Assembly (NCBI GenBank): GCA_003820635.1
Contig: RPOS01000061.1
Location: 1 to 15,614 of the forward strand
DNA from: Verrucomicrobiaceae bacterium
Lineage (GTDB): Bacteria > Verrucomicrobiota > Verrucomicrobiae > Verrucomicrobiales > Akkermansiaceae
Direction of reading: 5' to 3'
DNA length: 15,614 nt
Program-made: the position numbers and the translations under genes
Part shown: positions 1 through 6,777 of the stretch, piece by piece
Layout of the letters: the number at the start of each line of letters is the position of its first letter
How positions within the stretch are numbered: the stretch's first letter is position 1
The notes under the pieces: model-generated
What the model saw: the letters and a program-made list of their open reading frames with translations, nothing else
Databases searched by the model: none
What the model was told of the DNA's origin: nothing

Positions 1-7
1 ACCACAC

Positions 8-1339
8 ATGCAACGCTCCAAGCTTCCCTACTTTTTCCTCGGCCTCGCCGCCGTGCTGGCCGTGTCCGCACTGGTGTTGCTGATCCTGCGTCCGGGGATG
101 AACCCCGAGCCTCCTCCGGCAAGTCCCGCTGAGTCCGCCGAGTCTGCTGACGCCATCATCCCGCAGCCCGAGCAAACGCCGCCAGCGCCCGAAGATTCCC
201 CTGCGCCACAAGATCCGGAAGCCATCCTCAAGGATCTGGGCGTCGGCCTTGCCGCTGCAAATCCAGTAGATCTCGTCGATCAAATCGCCAAAGCCCTCGA
301 AGCCGGCGACTTCACCGCTCTCGCCCGGCTCATCGGCAACGAAGCGCTCGACCCACAAACCACCGATCGCCTCAAGGCTCTCTCCGCCGCATCGCTGCGC
401 CTCCACAAGCCGGACGGCGTGCGCGAGGTCGGCGAGCTCGAGCTCAACACCCGCACCCGCTGGGCCCTCCAACTCGACGGCGCGGAACCCGGCCGTGACC
501 TCATTTACCTCGATCTCAAAAACGACGGCGGCAAGTGGAGCGTGGAAAAAATCCCCCTCCCGCCCGCTGCCGGTGAGCCCATTCCCAAAGCCGTGCTCGC
601 CGATCCGCTCGGCGTGGCCGACGCGTTTCTCCGGGCGGTGCTCAATCAGGATTTCGAATTCGCCCGCGCCTTCGTCGATCCGGCCACGGTCTCGGATGCG
701 AAAATCGCCGGCCTTTGCATCCTGTTTGAAGAAGGCGAATACCGCATGCGCAAATCCAAGCCCCTGCGCTCGATGTTCCAGCGCGCCGATACCGTGGGCT
801 ACCTCGCCAACCTTGAAACCACGGACGGCAGACAAAGCGCCCAATTCAGCCTCACCCTGAGGCAGCCGCCCGCCCCGGCCAACTGGCGCGTCGCGGAAAT
901 CAACCTCGACCAATTGCTCGCCGAATACGCCCGCCGCGTCGCCGGTGGCGATGTCTATTACTCGCCGCTGGTCAAAAACCCGGCCGGTGGTGACACGCTC
1001 GCGCTCTATTTTGAATTCGATGAAGACGACATCAACCCGCGCACCCGCCGCCAGCTTGAAATCGTCTCGATGATCCTCAAGGCGGACCCCGGTAAAAAAA
1101 TCACCCTCAGCGGGCACACCGATTCGCTCGGCACCGAGGATTACAACAACAGCCTTTCCGCCCGCCGCGCCCGCGTCGTGCAGGATTTCCTCATCAAGGC
1201 CGGCGTGGATGACGCGCAGATCGTCACCATTGCCAAAGGTGCCAGCCAGCCGCGCCGCCCCAACGTGACCGAGACCGGCGAGGACAATCCCGAAGGCCGC
1301 CGCGCCAACCGCCGCACCGAAATCTATCTGGATTTCTAA
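8..1339 (+). CDS. Membrane-anchored OmpA-domain protein with duplicated middle domain
   Basis: A 443-residue envelope protein that probably tethers the inner membrane to peptidoglycan. Residues 8-27 form one hydrophobic helix after a short basic N-terminus, with no obvious cleavage site. A Pro/Glu/Ala-rich linker follows (about 31-75). The C-terminal OmpA-like domain (about 328-443) carries the family pattern HTDSLG...NNSLSARRARVV; D372 and R387 correspond to the Asp and Arg that hold diaminopimelate in OmpA, and the chain ends in NRRTEIYLDF. Between linker and OmpA domain lie two similar blocks (about 86-183 and 200-300), each with an Ala-rich helix ending in D-F, then strands and a closing W-x-V motif. 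These look like two NTF2/lumazine-binding-like modules (inference). The ATG at position 8 is chosen because the membrane helix follows it; the frame stays open to the window edge. Family call is firm, cellular role is not. Confidence 0.85.
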   Translation: MQRSKLPYFFLGLAAVLAVSALVLLILRPGMNPEPPPASPAESAESADAIIPQPEQTPPAPEDSPAPQDPEAILKDLGVGLAAANPVDLVDQIAKALEAGDFTALARLIGNEALDPQTTDRLKALSAASLRLHKPDGVREVGELELNTRTRWALQLDGAEPGRDLIYLDLKNDGGKWSVEKIPLPPAAGEPIPKAVLADPLGVADAFLRAVLNQDFEFARAFVDPATVSDAKIAGLCILFEEGEYRMRKSKPLRSMFQRADTVGYLANLETTDGRQSAQFSLTLRQPPAPANWRVAEINLDQLLAEYARRVAGGDVYYSPLVKNPAGGDTLALYFEFDEDDINPRTRRQLEIVSMILKADPGKKITLSGHTDSLGTEDYNNSLSARRARVVQDFLIKAGVDDAQIVTIAKGASQPRRPNVTETGEDNPEGRRANRRTEIYLDF

Positions 1340-1404
1340 CTGCACAGCCGTCGCGCGGCGCATCCCGGCGTGGCGTGTCTGATTCCTTTCCAATCAAACC
1401 CGCC

Positions 1405-2655
1405 ATGCACATTCCCACACTGATCTCCCGCAAGCGCGATGGAGACGAACTCGGCAGCCGCGAAATCGAAAAACTCATCGCTGCTTACACCTCCGGCGAG
1501 GTGCCGGACTACCAGATGTCCGCCTTCGCCATGGCGGTGTTTTTCAAAGGCATGACCGCCGCCGAGACCGCCGCGCTCACCCGCTCCATGATGGCCAGCG
1601 GCGATCGTTTCGAGCACCCCGCCGGCCCGCCGGTGGTGGACAAGCACTCGACCGGCGGCATCGGGGACAAAGTCTCGCTTGTGCTCGCGCCGCTCGTCGC
1701 CTGCGCAGGCTGCCGGGTGCCCATGGTTTCCGGCCGCGGCCTCGGCATCACCGGCGGCACGCTCGACAAACTCGAATCCATCCCCGGCTTCAACGTCCAC
1801 CTCAGCCTCACCCAAGCCGCCGCCCAACTCGCAAAACTCGGCGTCGTCATGATGGGCCAGACCGAGCGCTTCTGCCCCGCCGACCGCAAACTCTACGCCC
1901 TGCGCGACGTCACCGGCACCGTGCCCTCCATCCCGCTGATCACCGCCTCGATCATGTCCAAAAAACTCGCCGAGTCGCTCGACCGCCTGGTGCTCGATGT
2001 GAAATACGGCAGCGGCGCCTTCATGCGCACCAAACACGATGCCGAAACCCTCGCCGCCAGCATGGTCGCCGTCGGCGCGGAAATGGGCGTCGAGGTCTTC
2101 ACCGTGCTCAACCCCATGAAAGAACCTACCGGTCGGTCTGTCGGGAATGCGCTGGAGGTCATCGAGGCTATCGACTGCCTCGAAGGCGGCGGTCCGCCGG
2201 ACCTGCGGCAGATCGTGCTCGATCTGGCAGAAAAAATCGCCGGGGTTTCGCGGGAGGTTTTGGAAAGTTTTCTGGATGATGGCAGCGCCCGGCGGAAATT
2301 CGACGAACTCGTCGCCGCGCAAGGCGGAAACCCGGCGGATCTGCCGCGTTTGTCTGAAATCCACCGGGCTCCGATCATCCGCGAAATGCTCGCGCCAACC
2401 ACTGGCCGCGTCGAGAAGGTGGATGCCGGGTTGATCGGCCAGGCCGCCTTGCAACTCGGTGCCGGCCGCGCCAAGGCCAGCGACGGGGTGGACCTCGCGG
2501 TCGGATTCGACCGTCTGGCCAAAGTGGGCGAGCCGATCCACGCCGGCCAACCGCTGTGCCGCATCCACGCCCGCACGGCGGTGGACTTCGACATGGCCGA
2601 GGCCATGCTCGGCAAAGCGCTGCAAATTTCCTCGCACAAAATCGGCGACGAATAG
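1405..2655 (+). CDS. deoA: Thymidine / pyrimidine-nucleoside phosphorylase
   Basis: A 416-residue enzyme that splits thymidine (and perhaps uridine) with phosphate, giving the base and deoxyribose 1-phosphate in nucleoside salvage. The family signature SGRGLGITGGTLDKLE is at residues 109-124, the phosphate loop KHSTGGIGDK at 80-89, and Y164, R167, S182 and K186 match the substrate-binding Tyr, Arg, Ser and Lys of the E. coli enzyme. The C-terminal PYNP_C-type domain (about 330-416) is complete. I start at the ATG giving MHIPTLISRKRDG, which aligns with the usual N-terminus; a GTG ten codons upstream (1375) would add an unneeded extension. Length is normal for the family, slightly shorter than E. 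coli DeoA (440). Sequence alone does not decide between a thymidine-specific and a broad pyrimidine enzyme. The next gene seems to have its own promoter. Confidence 0.92.
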   Translation: MHIPTLISRKRDGDELGSREIEKLIAAYTSGEVPDYQMSAFAMAVFFKGMTAAETAALTRSMMASGDRFEHPAGPPVVDKHSTGGIGDKVSLVLAPLVACAGCRVPMVSGRGLGITGGTLDKLESIPGFNVHLSLTQAAAQLAKLGVVMMGQTERFCPADRKLYALRDVTGTVPSIPLITASIMSKKLAESLDRLVLDVKYGSGAFMRTKHDAETLAASMVAVGAEMGVEVFTVLNPMKEPTGRSVGNALEVIEAIDCLEGGGPPDLRQIVLDLAEKIAGVSREVLESFLDDGSARRKFDELVAAQGGNPADLPRLSEIHRAPIIREMLAPTTGRVEKVDAGLIGQAALQLGAGRAKASDGVDLAVGFDRLAKVGEPIHAGQPLCRIHARTAVDFDMAEAMLGKALQISSHKIGDE

Positions 2656-2656
2656 G

Positions 2657-2684
2657 TTGCCAGCGGGCGGGCGAAAGCTATGCT
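2657..2684 (+). promoter_or_regulatory. Putative sigma-70-type promoter for asd
   Basis: A TTGCCA box (2657-2662) and a TATGCT box (2679-2684) are separated by 16 bp in the short gap between deoA and asd. Transcription would start near 2691, giving a leader of about 30 nt. This is pattern matching to the general bacterial consensus only. Confidence 0.4.
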
Positions 2685-2720
2685 CCGCGCCCCGGTTCGG
2701 AAAAAGCCGGCTCATCAACC

Positions 2721-3719
2721 ATGAATCATCCCACTGTGGCGATTGTGGGCGCGACGGGTGCCGTCGGCGTCGAAATGCTCCTTTGTCTCGAACAGCGGAA
2801 TTTTCCGCTGGGCAAGCTGAAGCTGCTGGCTTCGGCACGCTCGGTGGGCAAACGTTTCAAATTCCGTGGCGAGGAAATCGCGGTGGAGGAACTCACGCAT
2901 GATTCCTTCCAGGGCGTGGACATCGCGCTGTTCAGCGCGGGCGGCGGCATTTCCAAGGAATTCGCCCCCTCGGCCGCGGCCGCCGGCGCGGTGGTCATCG
3001 ACAATTCGTCCGCCTTCCGCATGGACGCGGACGTCCCGCTCGTCGTGCCGGAAATCAATCCCGAGGCCGCGAAGAACCGCCCGCGCAACATCATCGCCAA
3101 CCCGAACTGCACCACCATCATCTCGCTGATGGCGCTCGCGCCGCTGCATGAGAGGTTCGGGCTGAAGTCGGTCATCGCCTCCAGTTATCAGGCGGTGTCC
3201 GGCTCGGGCGCGCAGGGCATCCTCGAGCTGGAGGAGCAGGTGAAAGCCATCGCCACCGGCCAGCCCTTCACGCCGAAAGTCTATCCGCGCCAGATCGCCT
3301 TCAACGTGATCCCGCAGGTCGATGTCTTCACCGACAACGGCTACACCAAGGAGGAACTCAAGATGCTGCACGAAGGCCGCAAGATCATGGGCCTGGACGA
3401 ACTCAAGGTTTCCTGCACCTGCGTGCGCGTGCCGGTCTATCGCTCGCACTCGGTTTCCATCACCGCGCAGTTTGAAAAGCAGGTGGATGCCGATGCCGCC
3501 CGCGCCGCCTACGCCGGCAAGCCCGGCATCCAGGTGGTCGATGATCCTTCTAACAAACTCTTCCCCGTGCCGCTCGACACCACCGGCAAGGACGACTGCC
3601 TCGTCGGACGAATCCGCAAGAACATCGTGCTGGAAAACGCACTCGACCTCTGGGTCGTCGGCGACCAGGTCCGCAAGGGCGCGGCCCTAAACGCCGTGCA
3701 AATCGCCGAGATCCTGTGA
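2721..3719 (+). CDS. asd: Aspartate-semialdehyde dehydrogenase
   Basis: A 332-residue enzyme that reduces L-aspartyl-4-phosphate to L-aspartate 4-semialdehyde with NADPH, the branch point to lysine/diaminopimelate, threonine and methionine. The NADP loop GATGAVG is at residues 10-16. The nucleophile is C130 in NPNCTT. The substrate-binding region with the general-base His is in CVRVPVYRSHSVS. The C-terminal LDLWVVGDQVRKGAA motif is intact. The frame is open upstream, but the ATG at 2721 gives MNHPTVAIVGATG, the standard start. The product is also the aminopropyl donor in carboxyspermidine synthesis, and nspC, the decarboxylase of that route, lies two genes downstream. ispA follows after 55 bp holding a heptamer array. 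Confidence 0.95.
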   Translation: MNHPTVAIVGATGAVGVEMLLCLEQRNFPLGKLKLLASARSVGKRFKFRGEEIAVEELTHDSFQGVDIALFSAGGGISKEFAPSAAAAGAVVIDNSSAFRMDADVPLVVPEINPEAAKNRPRNIIANPNCTTIISLMALAPLHERFGLKSVIASSYQAVSGSGAQGILELEEQVKAIATGQPFTPKVYPRQIAFNVIPQVDVFTDNGYTKEELKMLHEGRKIMGLDELKVSCTCVRVPVYRSHSVSITAQFEKQVDADAARAAYAGKPGIQVVDDPSNKLFPVPLDTTGKDDCLVGRIRKNIVLENALDLWVVGDQVRKGAALNAVQIAEIL

Positions 3720-3723
3720 AGGG

Positions 3724-3751
3724 ATCGTGGATCGCAGATGGTAGATCGAGG
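3724..3751 (+). repeat. Heptanucleotide tandem array, consensus ATCGNRG
   Basis: Four direct 7-bp units (ATCGTGG, ATCGCAG, ATGGTAG, ATCGAGG), followed by a further partial ATC, fill half of the 55-bp gap between asd and ispA. The array is 28 bp long, the same size and period as the two arrays inside nspC, but with a different unit sequence. No recognisable ribosome binding site remains between it and the ispA start. Confidence 0.75.
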
Positions 3752-3774
3752 ATCTTCATCCACTATCTTCAATC

Positions 3775-4656
3775 ATGGACCTGAAATCCTACCTCGCCGA
3801 CCGCGCCGCACTGGTGGATGCGGCGATGGATGCCTATCTGCCAACGGCGAAGGAGCGTCCTTCGACAATCCATGAAGCCATGCGCTATGCCATCTTCGCC
3901 GGTGGCAAGCGGCTGCGTCCGGTGCTTTGCATCGCCGCAGCTGAAGCTTGCGGCGGGGAAACGGCGGATGCACTCGCCCCGGCCTGCGCGCTGGAACTGA
4001 TGCATACTTACTCGCTCGTCCACGATGACCTGCCCGCCATGGACAACGACGACCTCCGCCGTGGCCGGCCGACTTGCCACAAGATCTATGGCGAAGGCAT
4101 GGCCGTGCTTTGCGGCGACGCGCTTCTAACAGAAGCATTCCTCGTGCTTTCCCAAACCCCACCCACCCAACGCTACGGCACGCGCGACTATGTGAACGAA
4201 CTTGCCGAAACCGGCTCCAGCCGCCAACTCATCGGCGGCCAGGTGATGGATTTGGAAGGCGAGGGGAAACAACTCACCAAGCGCGAGCTCGTCCGCATCC
4301 ACGAGGCGAAAACCGCGGCGCTTCTCACATGCTCGCTGCGTCTCGGCGCGATGACCGCCAACGCGACGCCAGCGAAATTATCGGCACTCAGCGAGTTCGG
4401 CCACCACCTAGGCCTCGCTTTCCAGGTGATCGACGACATTCTCGACGTCACCCAAAGCACCGAAGTGCTTGGCAAAACCGCCGGCAAGGATCTGGCGGTG
4501 GAGAAGGCCACTTATCCGGCCATCATCGGCTTGGAGGCCTCGCGCAAGGAAGCGGCGAAGCTTACCAAGGCCGCGATGGCTGCGCTCAAGCCGCTTGGAA
4601 AAAAAGCCGCGCGCCTTGAACAAATCGCAGCGCATTTGCTCAAGCGCGAGTATTGA
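3775..4656 (+). CDS. ispA: Farnesyl/geranylgeranyl diphosphate synthase (polyprenyl synthetase)
   Basis: A 293-residue all-helical prenyltransferase that condenses isopentenyl diphosphate with allylic diphosphates to make C15 or C20 chains for quinones, undecaprenyl carrier and similar products. The first Asp-rich motif HDDLPAMDNDD (D84, D85, D90) has the bacterial spacing with a two-residue insert, as in E. coli IspA. The second motif is VIDDILD (D220, D221, D224). GGKRLRP (43-49) and GGQVMDLEGE (154-163) are also present. The YSLVH context before the first motif suits a short-chain enzyme. Length is typical. It follows asd closely and precedes nspC by 60 bp on the same strand, so a shared transcript is plausible. 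Product chain length cannot be fixed from sequence. Confidence 0.92.
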   Translation: MDLKSYLADRAALVDAAMDAYLPTAKERPSTIHEAMRYAIFAGGKRLRPVLCIAAAEACGGETADALAPACALELMHTYSLVHDDLPAMDNDDLRRGRPTCHKIYGEGMAVLCGDALLTEAFLVLSQTPPTQRYGTRDYVNELAETGSSRQLIGGQVMDLEGEGKQLTKRELVRIHEAKTAALLTCSLRLGAMTANATPAKLSALSEFGHHLGLAFQVIDDILDVTQSTEVLGKTAGKDLAVEKATYPAIIGLEASRKEAAKLTKAAMAALKPLGKKAARLEQIAAHLLKREY

Positions 4657-4658
4657 AC

Positions 4659-4700
4659 TGTAGCGGCGGTCTGTGACCGTCGCTGGAAACCGCCGCGACA
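4659..4700. repeat. Intergenic palindromic element
   Basis: The arms TGTAGCGGCGGT (4659-4670) and ACCGCCGCGACA (4689-4700) are inverted repeats with one mismatch. A tighter nested hairpin exists at 4662-4684: two 10-bp arms (one mismatch) around a TGT loop. The element fills most of the 60-bp gap between ispA and nspC. It lacks a T-run, so it does not look like a simple intrinsic terminator. The form suggests a REP-like dispersed palindrome, which needs a genome count to confirm. Confidence 0.6.
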
Positions 4701-4716
4701 TAAATATCCAAACCTC

Positions 4717-5940
4717 ATGTTCGTCATCTCCATCGCCGCGTTGAAGCGCAACACCGCCATCCTCCGCGAGGTGAAGCAGGCGGCGGGGTGTCATCTGGTG
4801 CTCGCGCTCAAGGGCTTTTCCTGTTGGAAGGCATTCCCCTTCATCCGGGACGATCTGGACGGCTGCTGCTCTTCCGGCCTCTGGGAAGCCATGCTCGCCC
4901 GCGACCACTTTGGCAAACACGTCATCACCTACTCGCCGGCCTACGACGAGACGGACATCGCCGCGCTTTGCGAATTCTCCCATCACCTCGATTTCAACTC
5001 GCTTTCGCAGTGGTTCCGCTTCCGGGAAATGGTGATGGCGCATCCGCGCTTCAAGAGCGGCGGGTTGCAATGCGGCCTGCGCGTCAACCCGGAGTGCTCC
5101 ACCGGCCGCACGCCGATCTATGATCCCTGCGTCGCCGGATCGCGCCTCGGCATCACGGCGGAGCAATTGCAGGGCGCGGATCTAACAGGATTGTCCGGCC
5201 TGCATTTCCACACGCTCTGTGAGCAGGACTCCGACGATCTCGAAAAGACTCTTGCTGCCGTCGATGAAAAATTCGGTCACTTGTTGCGTTCGCCGCAGTT
5301 CACCTATCTCAACATGGGCGGCGGCCACTGGATCACCAAGCCGTTCTATGACCGCGAGCGCCTCATCCGTCTGATCCGCGAAACGAAAGCGAAATACGGA
5401 GTCGATGTCTGGCTGGAACCCGGCGAGGCCGTGGCCATCCACACCGGCGTGCTGCGCGCCACGGTGATGGATGTGCTCGAGTCCGCCGGCCACCGGCTTG
5501 CCATCCTCAGTGTCTCCGCCACCGCCCACATGCCGGATGTGATGGAAATGCCTTACCGGCCCGATGTGTTTCTGGTAGAGAAACCAGAGACCAGAGGCCA
5601 GAGACCAGATCATAAAGAACCGGCCGTCACCTTCGATGGGGAAAGTTATCACCAAGCCGGAGATCCCCAATCCCCAATCTCCAATCCCCAATCTCTTTTC
5701 ACCTGCCGCCTCGGCGGCCCCACCTGCCTTGCGGGCGATGTGGTGGGCGATTTCACTTTTCCCCGCGAGCTGAATGTGGGCGACACGCTAGTCTTCGACG
5801 ACATGGCGCACTACACCATGGTGAAAACCACCACCTTCAATGGCGTGAAACATCCGTCCATCGCCCTCCAGCATGAGGACGGGCGGCTTGAAATCATCCG
5901 CGAGTTCACCTATGCGGATTTCCGCGACCGCCTTTCCTGA
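4717..5940 (+). CDS. nspC: Carboxynorspermidine/carboxyspermidine decarboxylase
   Basis: A 407-residue PLP enzyme of the alanine racemase fold that decarboxylates carboxy(nor)spermidine, the last step of the aspartate-semialdehyde route to (nor)spermidine. The PLP lysine is K32 in LALKGFS. Other family motifs are RVNPECSTG (122-130), GLHFHTLCEQDS (161-172), NMGGGHW (199-205), LEPGEA (233-238), the catalytic-site GPTCLAGD (C337, D341) and AHYTMVK near the C-terminus. Two oddities stand out. The N-terminus begins about 8-10 residues later than in the Vibrio protein, directly after an intergenic palindrome, and the upstream frame offers no other ATG or GTG before the ispA stop. A segment at about 285-328, between EMPYRP and FTCRLGG, is about 25-30 residues longer than usual and contains two heptamer arrays read in frame (KPETRGQRPD and PQSPISNPQS). 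The rest looks intact, so the enzyme may still work. The matching dehydrogenase is not in the window. Confidence 0.9.
   Translation: MFVISIAALKRNTAILREVKQAAGCHLVLALKGFSCWKAFPFIRDDLDGCCSSGLWEAMLARDHFGKHVITYSPAYDETDIAALCEFSHHLDFNSLSQWFRFREMVMAHPRFKSGGLQCGLRVNPECSTGRTPIYDPCVAGSRLGITAEQLQGADLTGLSGLHFHTLCEQDSDDLEKTLAAVDEKFGHLLRSPQFTYLNMGGGHWITKPFYDRERLIRLIRETKAKYGVDVWLEPGEAVAIHTGVLRATVMDVLESAGHRLAILSVSATAHMPDVMEMPYRPDVFLVEKPETRGQRPDHKEPAVTFDGESYHQAGDPQSPISNPQSLFTCRLGGPTCLAGDVVGDFTFPRELNVGDTLVFDDMAHYTMVKTTTFNGVKHPSIALQHEDGRLEIIREFTYADFRDRLS
5583..5610 (+). repeat. Heptanucleotide tandem array ACCAGAG inside nspC
   Basis: Four direct 7-bp units (ACCAGAG, ACCAGAG, GCCAGAG, ACCAGAT) totalling 28 bp. 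They lie within the nspC reading frame and encode part of the low-complexity stretch KPETRGQRPD. Conserved enzyme motifs resume only after the second array. Confidence 0.85.
5665..5692 (+). repeat. Heptanucleotide tandem array CCCCAAT inside nspC
   Basis: Four direct 7-bp units (CCCCAAT, CCCCAAT, CTCCAAT, CCCCAAT) totalling 28 bp, encoding PQSPISNPQS in the nspC frame. The unit resembles the CCCCA-type heptamers of the short tandemly repeated repetitive (STRR) sequences known from filamentous cyanobacteria. It lies 54 bp after the ACCAGAG array. Confidence 0.87.
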
Positions 5941-6760
5941 GCCGGCCTGCTGTTTCTTGCGCTTGGTGGCGCGATGTCGGAAGTGCCCGCAGCACAGCCG
6001 TTCGAACGCCTGCCGGGAAATCCCGTCATCACGCCCTCATCCGCGTGCCCGAATGGCTGCACAATCCGCTTGGCAGATATTATCTCTACTTCGCCCACCA
6101 TGCCGGGGATTTCATCCGGCTTGCCTATGCCGATTCCCTCGAAGGCCCGTGGAAAATCCACGAACCGGGCACCCTGCGGCTGAAGCAGGTCAGGGAAATC
6201 GTCCAGGACCACATCGCATCGCCAGACATCGTGGTGGATGACGCGAGCAAACGGATAGTGATGTATTATCATGGTCCGCTCAATTCCAATGGCCCGGGCA
6301 ACAAGTTGGCACAGCAGTTGATGCGGCGGCCTGCCGGTTCGCCAGACACGCCGTTTGAGACCGTGCGCCGGATCCTTGCGCGCATGAGGCATTGCGCCGT
6401 GTGGAAGGATGGCCAGCGGCTTTATGTCGCCTACTCCCGCATTGGCGATGCACCCGAGCACATCGTGCTCTCTTATGCCGACATGACCGGCGCCCCTTCC
6501 GAATGGAAAATCTCCGCGCCGGCGAGCCTGCTCAAACCCGAAAAACCATGGGAAGGCGCGAACAATCCCATCCGCCCGTCGCGCTCCGGACTGGCCAGAC
6601 ATCAGGTCAACGAGTTGTGTGATCCGGCTCTTTTCGTCAGGACGGGACGATGTATCTCGTCTATTCCATCGTCGGCGAGAGTGACTTGGCGATTGCCAGA
6701 ACCAGTCTGGAAAACTTCCGCCAGCTCGCCGTTCCGGCCCACCGCGCTCCTGAGCCGTGA
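5941..6760 (+). pseudogene. Decayed glycoside hydrolase-like beta-propeller gene (GH43-like)
   Basis: Remnant of a secreted sugar-cleaving or sugar-binding beta-propeller protein. Directly after the nspC stop, one frame reads AGLLFLALGGA (a signal-peptide core without its start), then FERLPGNPVITP. About 6033-6036 the reading jumps to another frame with LIRVPEWL, NPLGRYYLYFAHH and IRLAYADSLEGPW; residues normally between these two parts are missing, so a small deletion caused the shift. The segment around 6300-6370 joins GPLNSNGPGNKLAQQ to PFETVRRI with no room for the usual middle blades, which suggests a second deletion. MRHCAVW and YSRIGDAPEHIVLS follow. At a T-run (6631-6634) one extra base shifts the frame; the correct continuation QDGTMYLVYSIVGES runs to the stop at 6758-6760. 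About 273 codons remain of an expected 380 or so. Decay is clear; the exact GH family is less sure. Confidence 0.78.
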
Positions 6761-6777
6761 TTTCCCCGGCGGGCGCG

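Noticed and set aside
1375..1404. GTG start extending deoA by ten residues
   Set aside because: The family N-terminus aligns with MHIPTLISRKRDG from the ATG at 1405.
2556..2720. Upstream extension of the asd frame into the end of deoA
   Set aside because: The extra 55 residues are deoA read out of frame; the NADP-binding start is at 2721 and a promoter-like element lies between.
1336..2838. A 500-codon open frame on the minus strand across deoA
   Set aside because: It is antisense to a fully conserved phosphorylase; its His/Gly/Asp/Arg-rich make-up is typical of the reverse frame of a GC-rich gene.
2715..3449. A 244-codon minus-strand open frame across asd
   Set aside because: Antisense shadow of asd with the same reverse-frame composition; no recognisable domain.
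4659..4700. Intrinsic terminator of ispA
   Set aside because: The hairpin has no following T-run; a dispersed palindrome fits better.
3724..5692. CRISPR array
   Set aside because: The repeats are direct 7-bp units without spacers, too short for CRISPR, and no cas genes are present.
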